Below, in pieces: positions 11,701-20,876 of a stretch of 42,730 bases of DNA. The notes under the pieces were generated by a model. That model had not been told where the DNA came from, searched no databases, and saw nothing but the letters and a program-made list of their open reading frames with translations. Source of the DNA: Nemertoderma westbladi (Eukaryota > Xenacoelomorpha > Nemertodermatida > Nemertodermatidae); the NCBI GenBank assembly GCA_032718475.1, contig JAUCBJ010005850.1, positions 1 to 42,730 on the forward strand, written 5' to 3'. Within the stretch, counting starts at the first letter, position 1. Every line of letters begins with the position of its first letter. The translations under genes and the position numbers were made by a program.

Positions 11701-11714
11701 CACCCTACAAAGCA

Positions 11715-11928
11715 AGTTTTCTGGGACCGAATTGTCTGGGACCGAATTGTCCGGTACCGAATTGTTCGGGACCGAATTGTCCTAGGACCGAATTTTCTGG
11801 GACCGAATTGTCTGGGACCGAATTGTCCGGTACCGAATTGTCCGGGAACGAATTCTCCTAGGACCGAATTTTCTGGGACCGAATTGTCTGGGACCGAATT
11901 GTCCGGTACCGAATAGTCCGTATCTTGA
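11715..11928. repeat. 15-bp GGGACCGAATTGTCY minisatellite in 76-bp blocks
   Basis: Fourteen tandem units of 15-16 bp with the core accgaattgtc. Five variant units (ctggga, ctggga, ccggta, tcggga or ccggga, cctagga) recur in the same order, with block starts at 11721, 11797 and 11873, that is exactly 76 bp. Non-coding. Confidence 0.95.
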
Positions 11929-12059
11929 TAGAAATATAATTCGGACCAAAAACAATTTAATATGAAAATTTAATTACAAATATTTATATACTTAGTTAGC
12001 ATAATATTAATATGTATAAATTCAAGAATAAAAACGTATTAAATCAATAGCTTAATTTA

Positions 12060-12196
12060 ATTTAATTTGGTCCTGGAAAATTTGGTCCCATTAAATATGT
12101 ATGTTATGGGACCGAATTTTCTAAGTCAGTATCCCGTCAATTAGGTCCCAAAACACTAAATTAAAGGGACCGAATTGACCGGGATTGAATTGTCCT
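12060..12196. repeat. Scattered copies of the ACCGAATTGTC motif in both orientations
   Basis: Inverted copies (tttggtcctggaaaatttgg, tttggtcccatt, taggtccc) at 12066-12150 face direct copies (gggaccgaatttt at 12109, gggaccgaattga at 12165, gggattgaattgtcc at 12180). The first array and these copies flank ~130 bp of AT-rich DNA, so the minisatellite forms a partial inverted repeat. Confidence 0.8.
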
Positions 12197-12204
12197 GATT
12201 CCAT

Positions 12205-12440
12205 TTTCTTGGTGTCTGTCTTATTTTCGATATAATTTTTCATGTTTGGTGGCATCTCAACTTTCTGTCTGTCTTTCCGTTTGTCTGTCAATCCGTATGT
12301 TAAAAGATATTATATCGCACCACATAGTTAAAATCTTATGAGGTTGACCTGGTCTCGGATTTCATTTCCGATGTTAGCATTATTGATTGGCAGCAATGTA
12401 ACTGTTTGTATGTTATGTCAGTATTGATGTTCAGACAGAC
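12205..12440. repeat. Diverged monomers of the ~145-bp satellite
   Basis: Landmarks ttttcttggtgtctg, ttttcatgtttggtggca, tgtctttccgtttgtctgtc and ggcagcaatgtaactgtttgtatg are spaced as in the main array. The 15-bp minisatellite at 11715-12196 therefore sits inside a formerly continuous satellite tract. Confidence 0.8.
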
Positions 12441-12827
12441 AAAAAATTTCGTCCAGGAAATCCCATATAATGGCGAATATTTTAGAACAACGTCGTCGGT
12501 GTTCTATTTTAGATTGTTGGTATGCCGTCTAACATTTTGATGGACAAACCAACATGATGGACATGAAAAGACAGCTAGCTAGCTACAGTATTATAACTCG
12601 AGAAATAAAAGATATGTCGTGAGGCCATTTTCACCTACCTATGACATTGTCATTAATTTAACATTAACATTTATTTGTCTAAAAAGGTTAAGCCTCTTAA
12701 GCAAAACAAATTTGGCATAGAAACCCATAATTTCAATTCTCTTTCAATTTGTTTGAAATATGATTGTAGAAATATTTTGTCAAATTTTTCATGAAAATCT
12801 CAAGAGATACGAACAAAGATAAAATAA

Positions 12828-13215
12828 ATCATACAGCCAGCTATAAAGTCCATCTATTACCTGATTGCTTATGGCTGCATGTTTTATTTTACCATTTAAT
12901 TTGCAGCCATAAGCCCACAGTGGGCGCAAATGGCCTTATCGCTGCAGGGTAAATTATTTCCATGTAGCCATAAGTCATTTAAACAAATAAAAGTTTCAGC
13001 TAAATATATAATATAACATAATTTATATAGCCAATTGTGCCAGATATATGGTTCCTCCAATTCCCTATCGTGAAATATGAAGCCATAAGGCCGGTCATTT
13101 CTTATGGCTGCATGTGACCATAAGGCCATTTTTGTGACCATAAGGCCATTGTCTTATATATGATGCAGCCATAAGACTTTACCCAATCGGGTAAAACCGG
13201 CATTATGGCTGCATG
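12828..13215. repeat. Cluster of gcagccataag / cttatggctgcat palindromes
   Basis: Several inverted pairs occur: 12830-12881 (imperfect), 13078-13113 (gaagccataagg...cttatggctgcatg), and a clean nested one in which atgcagccataa (13163-13174) pairs with ttatggctgcat (13203-13214) and encloses tttaccc/gggtaaa (13178-13184 and 13189-13195). The single motif accataaggccatt is also tandemly repeated near 13110-13150. Non-coding. Confidence 0.88.
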
Positions 13216-13216
13216 T

Positions 13217-13268
13217 GATATACATATATATATATATATATGTATATATATAATATAATATAATAATA
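13217..13268. repeat. AT microsatellite
   Basis: An alternating tatata run passes into aatataatataataata directly after the last palindrome. Confidence 0.9.
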
Positions 13269-13889
13269 ACAAATTCTATTATTCTCTAAAACTCCGTTTG
13301 TATATAGAATATATAACGCACAGAGGCAGCAAAACAAATAATGTTCTCTGATAATTACTGAGAATAAGCGGCACCCCTACTATAATTATCAGATATACCG
13401 GTAAGTATACAACAACAACGACAACTATTGTATATGCATTATTATATAGCACAACTAAAAATAAAATACGTTACCCCAACCTAGAATATCTCCACTCTCC
13501 AGACTACCTTTTGTTGATATATCAGGAAAATTTGCACATTAGTATTCCAGAAACCATGACGCTGTTAAACCCATATTTAATGATAGTCAACGTAGAATTT
13601 CGGGAGGTAAGAGTTGAGAAATCAGAAAGACGCAGCCAGCTCAAACTTACTCAAACTAAAAAGTGGCTCTAGTCAAGTTTTGAAACATTTTCGGTTTTCA
13701 AATTAAATCAATACAGTACTCACTTCCTCGGGATTCAGATAATACAAGAAGTTTATAGTATAATAATTATTTCTATAACAATAATTTCAATATATTTCAA
13801 TATATTCAAATATGGCAGCACCAAAATTACAAGTGGTGAACAATTTTCCTAAAATTTGAAATTTATAATTCTCGGTTAATTGTTTTTCA

Positions 13890-14880
13890 ATAAAAGTTTT
13901 CTGGGGCGCAAATTCAATTGGAAAATATTTAAATTAGATCTAATTACTATAAATGGCTGTTTTAGTCATTTACGTAGGCAAAAAATTAAAAAAACATGTA
14001 ACCAGCCCTTTTCAGTTTGAACACAACATTTTTAATTCACTTATACGATGCTATAAATTCACATTTATAGGTTTTCTGGGGCGCTGATTCTAATGGAATA
14101 CTTTTCTAATCTAAACCCACCACCAAAGAGTACAAGTTTGAGATGTCCAGTGCTGTTTTTATTGATTTCATCGGATTCAGGACCCTCATAAACCCGTATA
14201 ACGCAAGAAACAGGATGATACTATCTTTTGATCAATTTGCTTTTCTTCAAAAATTTGGTGCTGGCACAACAATTTTCGTTCACCGGCGAAAAATACAAGT
14301 TTGAAAACTCTTATGCAATTATTACTTATTCCAACAATTTTACTATATTCAGAACCCACACAAACCCGTAAAACGCAAGAAACAGGGTGACACCATCAAT
14401 TGATATATTTGATGGTTTTCAAAAATTGGTTCTAGCACCAAATTTTGAACCCTCTTCCGAAAAATACAAGTTTGAGATGTGTAGTTAGATAATTATTTAT
14501 TCCATTGAATTCAGAACCGCCATAAACCTCTAAAACGCGAGACATAAGTTGACACAAGCAATTGAACTGTTGAATAAATTTTCAAAATTTCGTGCTGGCA
14601 CCAAATTTTGCACACATTACCGAAAACTACAAGTTTGATACGCCTGGTGCTTCACGTATATATTCCATCGAAATCAGAACCCCAAAATACCCCTATTGCG
14701 CAAAAAAATATGTTCAAACAATCAATTTACTAAATTGACATATTTAAAAATTTGGTACTGGCACCAAAATTTGGCAACCGCCAAAAAAAAAACAAGTTTG
14801 AAATTTCTAAATTAATTTATATGAATTCCATCCAATTGCAAACACCAAAAAACCGGTGTAAGTCAAAAATAGAGATGTTA
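13890..14880. repeat. Diverged ~165-bp satellite, about 5-6 copies
   Basis: acaagtttga landmarks start near 14131, 14294, 14465, 14628 and 14791 (steps 163, 171, 163, 163). Each copy also contains a tggtgctggcacca-like motif, a tattccat-tcagaacc motif and an aaacgc-aagaaac motif. The pair gttttctggggcgc at 13897 and 14071 (174 bp apart) shows that the array continues upstream in degraded form. Monomers look well below 80% identical, so the array is old. Confidence 0.85.
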
Positions 14881-15123
14881 CAAATCATATTATGATCAAA
14901 TTACATAATTATATAATCAAATTATATATGTAATACAATTTTCAAAAAACGTCTCAAAAAAGTCTTCCCAATACATTTGAAAACGGTTTTCACTTTTAGG
15001 AAGACAATAGATTTTTAGGAAAAGTCATAAAATTTAAGATTCCCAGATCAGCATTCAGATCTGCATTTGTTTCAGAGTTATAACAAAAAACGACGGGGGG
15101 TCATATTGACCACACCCCCTGGT

Positions 15124-15225
15124 TTAATAGGTTAACCAATATTAAAGTTAATAGGTTATATATAATAGGTTAATATACTATAGTTAATAGGTTATAGTTA
15201 ATATGGTTAATAGTTTAACCAATAC
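15124..15225. repeat. Short gttaatag-rich repeat
   Basis: Irregular tandem copies of ggttaatag and gttatagttaata. No function inferred. Confidence 0.7.
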
Positions 15226-15822
15226 TATTCATACCGCTGCTGTCGGTGGAGCCAATATTCAGTCGAAGTATAAACTCACTACTGGGAATAATGCCATTAA
15301 ACAGTTTCCTATGGAAAATCTAATAACAGTTTAATATCTTTGGTGCAATATAATATTCTCTGCCAACCGTTGCGTTGGGCACTTCAGCAAAAGCCACAAA
15401 CCCAATCAGACAGACGGCAGATTAGCAGAGGAGACAATTCTGCCATCAAAAATAACAAAGGGACACCTTGAATCCTTGAACTCTCAACAATGGAAGTTAT
15501 CCAAATAACACAGGGCCTACAGAAAGTAGATTCTTTAGAAATTTCTGTAAAATCCACACCTGACACGAGATGAATATTAACTCGAGTAATTCACCCATCT
15601 CAACCCCAGCCAAACAAAAGGTTTTACCGCTCCAAAAAGATATAAAAGGTGTCTAGAGGTATAATAGTTTCAGTTCGCTTATTTCCGCCCTTGCGACTGC
15701 CCGTAATGTTTCCACAAATATTTTAGGCAGTAACAAAGTCGTAGTGAGTTCTAAGAATACCAAAATATCCAATTAAATTGAGAAAGGCAGTATTTTACTG
15801 TCTTCCCTTGAATACCACCAGT
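15226..15822. other. No gene recognised
   Basis: About 600 bp of unique sequence with moderate composition. A 60-codon minus-strand open frame has no recognised similarity, splice context or composition to support it. Confidence 0.5.
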
Positions 15823-16924
15823 ACATAACTCAGTGATAATACATAACTCAGTGATAAAACATAACTCAGTGATAATACATAACTCAGTGATAAAACATAA
15901 CTCAGTGATAATACATAACTCAGTGATAATACATAACTCAGTCATAATACATAACTCAGTGATAATGTATAACTCAGTGATAAAACATAACTGGGTGATA
16001 ATACATAACTCAGTGATAATACATAACTCAGTGATAATACATAACTCAGTGATAATACATAACTCAGTGATAATACATAACTCAGTGATAATCATAACTC
16101 AGTGATAATACATAACTCAGTGATAATACATAACTCAGTGATAATCATAACTCAGTGATAATACATAACTCAGTGATAATACATAACTCAGTGATAATCA
16201 TAACTCAGTGATAATACATAACTCAGTGATAATCATAACTCAGTGATAATACATAACTCATTGATAATACATAACTCAGTGATTATACATAACTCAGTGA
16301 TAATACATAACTCAGTGATAATACATAACTCAGTGATAATGAAAACTCAGTGATTATACATAACTCAGTGCTAACACATAACTCAGTGATAATACATAAC
16401 TCAGTGATAATACATAACTCAGTGATTATACATAACTCAGTGATAATACATAACTCAGTGATAATACATAACTCAGTGATAATGAAAACTCAGTGATGAT
16501 ACATAACTCAGTGCTAATACATAACTCAGTGATAATACATAACTCAGTGATAATACATAACTCAGTGATAATACATAACTCATTGATAATACATAACTCA
16601 GTCATAATACATAACTCAGTGATAATGCATAACTCAGTGATTATACATAACTCAGTGATAATACATAACTCAGAGATAATACATAACTCATTGATAATAC
16701 ATAACTCATTGATAATACATAACTCATTGATAATACATAACTCATTGATAATACATAACTCATTGATAATACACAACTCAGTCATAATACATAACTCAGT
16801 GATAATACATAACTCAGTGATAATACATAACTCAGTGATAATACATAACTCAGTGATAATATATAACTCAGCAGTGATAATTCATATCTCAGTGATGATA
16901 ATACATAACTCAGTGATAATACAT
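15823..16924. repeat. 18-bp minisatellite (ataactcagtgataatac), about 60 copies
   Basis: A continuous 1.1-kb array of acataactcagtgataat with sporadic 15-bp units (ataatc instead of ataatac) and point variants (cattgata, cagtcata, gtgctaat). Because 18 is a multiple of 3, both strands are open over long stretches (IHNSVI repeats on plus, ITELCI repeats on minus). These are consequences of the repeat, not genes. Confidence 0.98.
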
Positions 16925-17382
16925 CAACAACAGACATAGGGGAGCAATCCATTGAATTAAGACACTATAGGCCATAGGCCTATTACAGGGGATGGCGTAA
17001 GTAGTAGGCCTACTGACGGGGTGGAACCAAGGCCAGCGTAATACATGGAGATATCGTATTACAATGGCCTTGGCGGAACTAGAGGTATCTACCAATAATA
17101 TATGAAATTAGTTATTTACGTACGTTGTTTAAAAATTATATTAAATATAAAAAATATAAAATATTAAATTATTAAATTATTATACTTCAGACTATTGAAA
17201 CGAATCATAAAAAAATGTTCTAGAAATCTTTTATTATAAAATCCTAATAAAATAAAATAAAATAAATTATTTTAAAAACGTGTGCCAATAAATTTAGTAG
17301 GTAGAATACAGCTTTCATGGTCGTATATTTAGTAGGTCATGGTGAGACTACCGCTTTTCAAGCTAATGGGGTCCAGTCGAAG
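16925..17382. other. AT-rich spacer, no gene recognised
   Basis: Low-complexity AT-rich DNA (attaaatatt, aaaataaaataaaataaa near 17140-17270) and ~100 bp of normal composition next to the minisatellite. Nothing supportable was found on either strand. Confidence 0.5.
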
Positions 17383-17555
17383 TCAAGCTGGAGAAAAATC
17401 CCATTTATTGCTGTTGACACATGGTAAAGTTGAGGATAGATGGAGACTGGCATTAAAGTCACCTAGGAAAGATAAGAATGAGTGGTGATCCTCTCCACCA
17501 GTAGCTGCTTGTAGACAATGGTAGAATTTTTCCACCTCCTCTACTGACAAACCAG
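17383..17555 (-). pseudogene. Fragment of a LINE AP endonuclease
   Basis: The minus strand has a ~57-codon frame reading SVEEVEKFYHCLQAA, then SFLGDFNASL, ending at a stop. An EEVxxFYxxL helix followed 15-20 residues later by GDFNA is characteristic of the apurinic/apyrimidinic-type endonuclease domain of non-LTR retrotransposons, where the Asp and Asn of GDFNA are catalytic. No neighbouring reverse transcriptase on this strand belongs to it. It may derive from the same LINE family as 23933-25437, whose endonuclease part is missing there, but this cannot be tested here. Confidence 0.55.
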
Positions 17556-17590
17556 TAGATCGAAATATAATATAATATTTATTTGCTTAC

Positions 17591-17713
17591 CATTGCAGGA
17601 AACACCATTGCCAGAATAGCCTAAATTACATGCACATGTAAAACTACCATCATTGTTCGAGCAGCTAGCATTAATGTGGCAATTATCAGTATTGGTAGAA
17701 CATTCATCAATAT
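17591..17713 (-). CDS. Calcium-binding EGF exon 7 of 7 (most 3' in window)
   Basis: A 123-bp internal exon bounded on the minus strand by tttttcag and gtaagc. Both borders are phase 1, the symmetric phase typical of EGF exons. It encodes one complete domain: DIDECSTNTDNC, HINASCSNNDGSFTC, then CNLGYSGNGVSC, with six cysteines (1-3, 2-4, 5-6 pairing in the family). DIDEC plus C-x-N-x4-F-x-C is the calcium-binding and Asx beta-hydroxylation consensus. The host protein is presumably extracellular, of fibrillin, Notch-like or matrix type; the rest of the gene is not seen. The following exon downstream (below 17590) was not found. Confidence 0.9.
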
Positions 17714-17871
17714 CTGAAAAATAAATATAGGGGTTTATTAAATAATAAAAACACAAATTAAAATTGCAAAAACATCAAATGATATTAGCAATTAGCATAG
17801 ATAATTGGCTTAAGTTAACATGATAAATCGGCTTTATATTGTTTTGGTAATATAAGATGATATTTGCTTAC

Positions 17872-17994
17872 CATTGCATGAAACACCATTGCCAGAATAG
17901 CCAGAATTGCATGCACATGTAAAACTACCATCACTGTTTGTGCAGCTAGCATCAATATGGCAATTATCGCTATTGTTAGAACATTCATCAATGT
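17872..17994 (-). CDS. Calcium-binding EGF exon 6 of 7
   Basis: Same 123-bp phase-1 structure and splice sites (cag acceptor, gtaagc donor) as its neighbours. It reads DIDECSNNSDNC, HIDASCTNSDGSFTC, CNSGYSGNGVSC. All six Cys and the calcium ligands are intact. The 158-bp intron between it and the exon at 17591 is nearly identical to the one on its other side, so exon and intron were duplicated together with a 281-bp period. Confidence 0.93.
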
Positions 17995-18152
17995 CTGAAA
18001 AATAAATATAGGGGTTTATTAAATAATATAAACACAAATTAAAATTGCAAAAACATCAAATGATATTAGCAATTAGCATAGATAATTAGCTTAAGTTAAC
18101 ATGATAAATCGACTTTATATTGTTTTGGTAATATAAGATGATATTTGCTTAC

Positions 18153-18275
18153 CATTGCATGAAACACCATTGCCAGAATAACCTGAATTGCATGCACATG
18201 TAAAACTACCATCATTGTTTGTGCAGCTAGCATCAATATGGCAATTATCAGAATTGGTAGAACATTCATCAATAT
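18153..18275 (-). CDS. Calcium-binding EGF exon 5 of 7
   Basis: 123 bp, phase 1-1, acceptor gtgcttcag and donor gtaagc. Domain DIDECSTNSDNC, HIDASCTNNDGSFTC, CNSGYSGNGVSC, intact. The acceptor-side intron (18276-18425) belongs to the 150-bp intron class shared with the exons at 30265 and 30538, while its donor-side intron is of the 158-bp class, so it marks the boundary between two duplication subfamilies. Confidence 0.93.
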
Positions 18276-18425
18276 CTGAAGCACATAATAGAGGAATTAA
18301 TTAAATTATTACAAATCCAATTTGCAAAAAATAGCAAAGCCATATGGCATAGATAATATAGGCTTAAGTTAACAAGATAAATCGACTTTATATTGTTTTG
18401 GTAATATAAGATGATATTTGCTTAC

Positions 18426-18541
18426 CATTGCATGAAAGACCATTGCCAGAATAGCCAGAATTGCATGCACATGTAAAACTACCATTATTGTTTGTGCAGC
18501 TAGCATCAATAAGGCAATTATCAGAGTTGGTAGAACATTCA
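18426..18541 (-). pseudogene. Calcium-binding EGF exon 4 of 7, 3' part (split by BEL element)
   Basis: Contains the donor side and 116 of the exon's 123 bp, from the ECS of DIDEC onward: ECSTNSDNCLIDASC, CNSGYSGNGLSC, followed by gtaagc. It is the most divergent copy (Leu for His after DNC, Leu for Val before the last Cys). The exon ends abruptly at the retrotransposon border. The missing 7 bp lie at 30108-30114 beyond the element, and 116 + 7 equals exactly 123. The insertion should disrupt or skip this domain; because all borders are phase 1, skipping would keep the reading frame. Confidence 0.93.
18537..18541. other. Left target-site duplication ATTCA
   Basis: ATTCA directly precedes the element's TGTGAC terminus and recurs at 30103-30107 directly after the TTACA terminus. 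Five bp is the usual duplication for many BEL/Pao integrases. Confidence 0.93.
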
Positions 18542-18672
18542 TGTGACGGGACTGGTGGACTGGTGGTTATGAGGTGAGATTATTATTGGTAATGTCACAT
18601 CGCCAACTATATTGGTAAAATGCCACTGGTCCCATTTTCGGTGGGTAATGTAGGGAATTGAATCCGCTTACA
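18542..18672 (-). repeat. 3' LTR of BEL element, internally deleted
   Basis: 131 bp, with the ends of the 654-bp 5' LTR: tgtgacgggactggt at one side and ggttatgaggtgag ... gaatccgcttaca at the other. About 520 bp corresponding to 29464-29990 are missing. The ~107 bp shared with the other LTR differs at three positions plus one T indel, so the insertion is not very recent. At the deletion point ggactggt is duplicated. Confidence 0.92.
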
Positions 18673-18681
18673 CTTCCCCCC
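18673..18681 (-). promoter_or_regulatory. Polypurine tract of BEL element
   Basis: On the minus strand ggggggaag directly abuts the TGTAAGCGG start of the 3' LTR. This is the expected position for the primer of plus-strand DNA synthesis and it independently confirms the minus-strand orientation of the element. Confidence 0.85.
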
Positions 18682-18719
18682 ATGCTATCTTCCCGTTGAT
18701 GCTAGAAGATAGCATCAAC
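18682..18719. other. Two mutually exclusive hairpins beside the polypurine tract
   Basis: Stem A pairs atgctatctt (18682-18691) with aagatagcat (18706-18715), loop 14 nt. Stem B pairs gttgatgct (18695-18703) with agcatcaac (18711-18719), loop 7 nt. Both are perfect and share bases 18711-18715, so only one can form at a time. The position is immediately upstream of the polypurine tract in element sense. Whether it functions in the RNA is unknown. Confidence 0.8.
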
Positions 18720-19395
18720 TTTAAGTGCGCTTCAATTCCGCTGGAATCCAATCTAATATTGGATGTGGGGTGGAGTTTTCTTCTCGGGGTCGGCTTTCCA
18801 GACCGGCCCCCATGGGTCTGTTATCACTACCCATCCTTGGTACAATCACTCGCTATGTTGCACCAAGGTATCTGGTGTCTTTGTTTGAGATCATTGTCCT
18901 CACACTTCACACAATTTTCCTCAAATTTTCCTCATGGACCTTTGCCCCCTCCTCTCTCACCAGTCTCTTTGGGACTCATCCTCCTCCATGCTCACTCCCC
19001 ACACTTGAATTTCGCACTTCCTTCACTTCCTCACATCCCAACACCTCCTCCCCATACTTCCCCCATTCCCCTATACTCAACCGATATATTTTATTCTCAC
19101 TCTCCGTGCCCTCCTGTCATGCTCCCACATTCTCATTAGTGCGGTCACACTTGAGAAATGGGATCCGTCTAATGTCTCATCCTCCTGTCTTAGTCAATTG
19201 GTCCCCAATCCCAGTAGCAGGTTGGAAAAGGTTATATATGACTGACTATAGTACTTACAGTGATTATATTCGGTATTAATTAATTATTTTTACGTAAGTA
19301 CATACTAATTGCACTTGGTTAATTGCACTTAGGAGTTTGTACACTTTCCTACATATGGTGCCTTCCAGACACACCCACACCCCTGTTCCTGAGTT
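18720..19395 (-). other. 3' non-coding part of BEL element
   Basis: About 675 bp before the polypurine tract, very purine-rich on the element's coding strand (long g/a stretches, for example gaggaagtgaaggaagtg). Open frames on the plus strand (18696-19279) are rich in Pro, Ser and His and reflect this pyrimidine bias, not a gene. No integrase or envelope similarity was recognised. Confidence 0.5.
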
Positions 19396-20454
19396 CTAGT
19401 TCGCTCCTCCCATCTTCGGGAACCACCTGAGTTCTTTGCCCCTATCATCATCTTGCCTGGGCCGTTTCCTTCCCTCCTGTTTATCCTCCTTGAGGCTCCT
19501 CATCCTTGCTGATACCGTCTTACTAAGCGCTGTCGTTGGTTCTTTGGGCGCAGGTGTTATCAACTCCCAGTATCGCTTTGCAGGTGGTCCCATTGAGTGT
19601 CCCTCCTGTTTCCCTCTGGTAGCGTCCCATGGGATCATTTTCATCGTCCACGGTACATGCTCTGCCAGAAAGTCCCTGAATTCGATTCTATTTTCTGGCG
19701 ACCATCTGTCTAGGTATCTCTGAGTGTTATTGACTCCTCCATACGATACCGCTGTCGCTACCTCCTAATACGTGAATGGTAATCCATTCACCTCACTCCT
19801 CTTGGTAATCTCCCGGTGGGCTTCCGCGTTGATACTAAAGAAGCCCCACCGGAACTCCTGGGCCTTCATCCTTTGTCGTGTCATGACTCTGACGTCAGCC
19901 CACTCCTCGAAGATCCGGAACTTATCCTCATTGTCCATCCAATCGCACTGGCGCTCAAACTGCCCTCGGAAGTAGCACTTTGAGCATCAGTTGTGCAACC
20001 TCGGACATGCACCCATCTTATGGGTTGACTCGCGGCAGTAGAGACAGGCTGTCCCCTTCTGGAAACGGTACAGACAGCTCTTTTGCTGGTGGGTTACTCT
20101 CCCACAGTAATCGCAGCCGTGTACCAATATGTCCCGCCCCAAGTTGTCCTCGGCTCCGCGTGGCCTCCTGGGTCTATGGAGCCGCTGGTAGGCAAACATC
20201 TGAATTCTGTGCTCCCTACCCATGTCGATGTCCTCCTCCACCCTCGGCATTGTTTCCCCAAACACTACCTGTGGTGCCGTTCCCGGTTGCTCGCCCAACC
20301 TGATCGTACTCACCGCAAAATCCATTGCTGGCTCCCTGTGCTCCCAGGCCCACTTACCGGGTTTGTCCCAGAAGGCCCTCGCCCCGCTGGCCGTCACCAC
20401 CCCCCCACCCGCCCAGTCCGTATACGAGTTGCCGATCCTCGCTATCGGCAGCAT
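19396..20454 (-). pseudogene. Unrecognised frame with three CCHC-like zinc fingers, in BEL element
   Basis: One reading frame of about 352 codons with only two in-frame stops (TGA at 19987-19989, TAG at 19765-19767). It contains CDYCGRVTHQQKSC (residues 114-127), CLYCRESTHKMGAC (137-150) and, after the TGA, CSKCYFRGQFERQC (157-170). The first two fit C-x2-C-x4-H-x4-C exactly; the third has Gln in place of His. The N-terminal ~110 residues are not recognised (AFWDKPGKWAWEH, TAPQVVFGETMPRVEE); a Pro/Arg-rich stretch (RLHRPRRPRG) precedes the fingers, and the C-terminus is basic and charged (RKRPRQDDDRGKE). It lies downstream of RNase H, where integrase should be. Zinc knuckles suggest nucleic-acid binding. 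It could be a Gag-like protein of another element joined by deletion, or an extra 3' gene. Confidence 0.6.
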
Positions 20455-20516
20455 CGCCCCGAACTTGTACTCCTCCTCTTACCCTGCTGGGGCCGCAATT
20501 CTCTCTATCGGCGGCA
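20455..20516 (-). repeat. Diverged ~65-bp duplication at RNase H / zinc-finger junction
   Basis: Plus-strand ctatcggcagcatcgcccc (from about 20441) and ctatcggcggcatcaccctg (from about 20506) are the same unit ~65 bp apart, each followed by gaact...cctcct. On the coding strand this gives two related peptides (FRVMPPIERI and KFGAMLPIARI) separated by a stop. It marks the place where RNase H similarity ends. Confidence 0.6.
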
Positions 20517-20876
20517 TCACCCTGAACTCATCCTCTTCATCACTATGCCGGGTATGGTGTCCATCAAGTATGCTGTTGCCCTTACTCCTAACCTCGCAGC
20601 CGTTAGCTCGAGTTTCGGCACCGATGCTGAATCTGGTGACGTCGACTTTGCTTTACTAAACACAAGCCTGGGCTTATGAGCCCCCTTTCGCTGTACCAAA
20701 TAAAGTGCCGCTCCATATGCTTCCAAGGATGCGTCGGAAAACATATGTAGGTCCAGATCTGTCATGTCTCCGCCCGGGAAGTATACGCGTGGCATACTGT
20801 ACGTCCCCATTTCCTCTAGGCTCCCCGTCCACTTGTTCCACTTTCTACTTAATCCTCCGGGATCTCCGCATCCCAA
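20517..20876 (-). pseudogene. BEL/Pao RNase H domain, truncated
   Basis: The frame reads LHMFSDASLEAYGAALYL, then KPRLVFSKAKS and SVPKLELTAARLGVRATAYL, typical for the RNase H of BEL/Pao Pol, including the first catalytic Asp (FSDAS) and the Glu (KLEL). The next family motif (YWTDS) is absent: after MDTIPGIV, at about 20545, the sequence changes to MKRMSS and unrelated residues. The antisense fragment at 33418-33720 shows what follows in an intact relative. RNase H removes the RNA strand of the RNA-DNA hybrid; this copy lacks the third acidic residue and cannot be functional. Confidence 0.88.

Noticed and set aside
12896-13141. 81-codon minus-strand frame over the palindrome cluster
   Set aside because: It is made of palindrome copies and their AT-rich spacers and has no coding signature.
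15823-16939. Long open frames of IHNSVI / ITELCI type on both strands
   Set aside because: They follow directly from an 18-bp tandem repeat without stop codons; no start context, composition or domain supports a protein.
18696-19279. Two overlapping plus-strand frames rich in Ser, Pro and His
   Set aside because: They reflect a pyrimidine-rich strand in the BEL 3' non-coding region; mutually overlapping and without recognised features.
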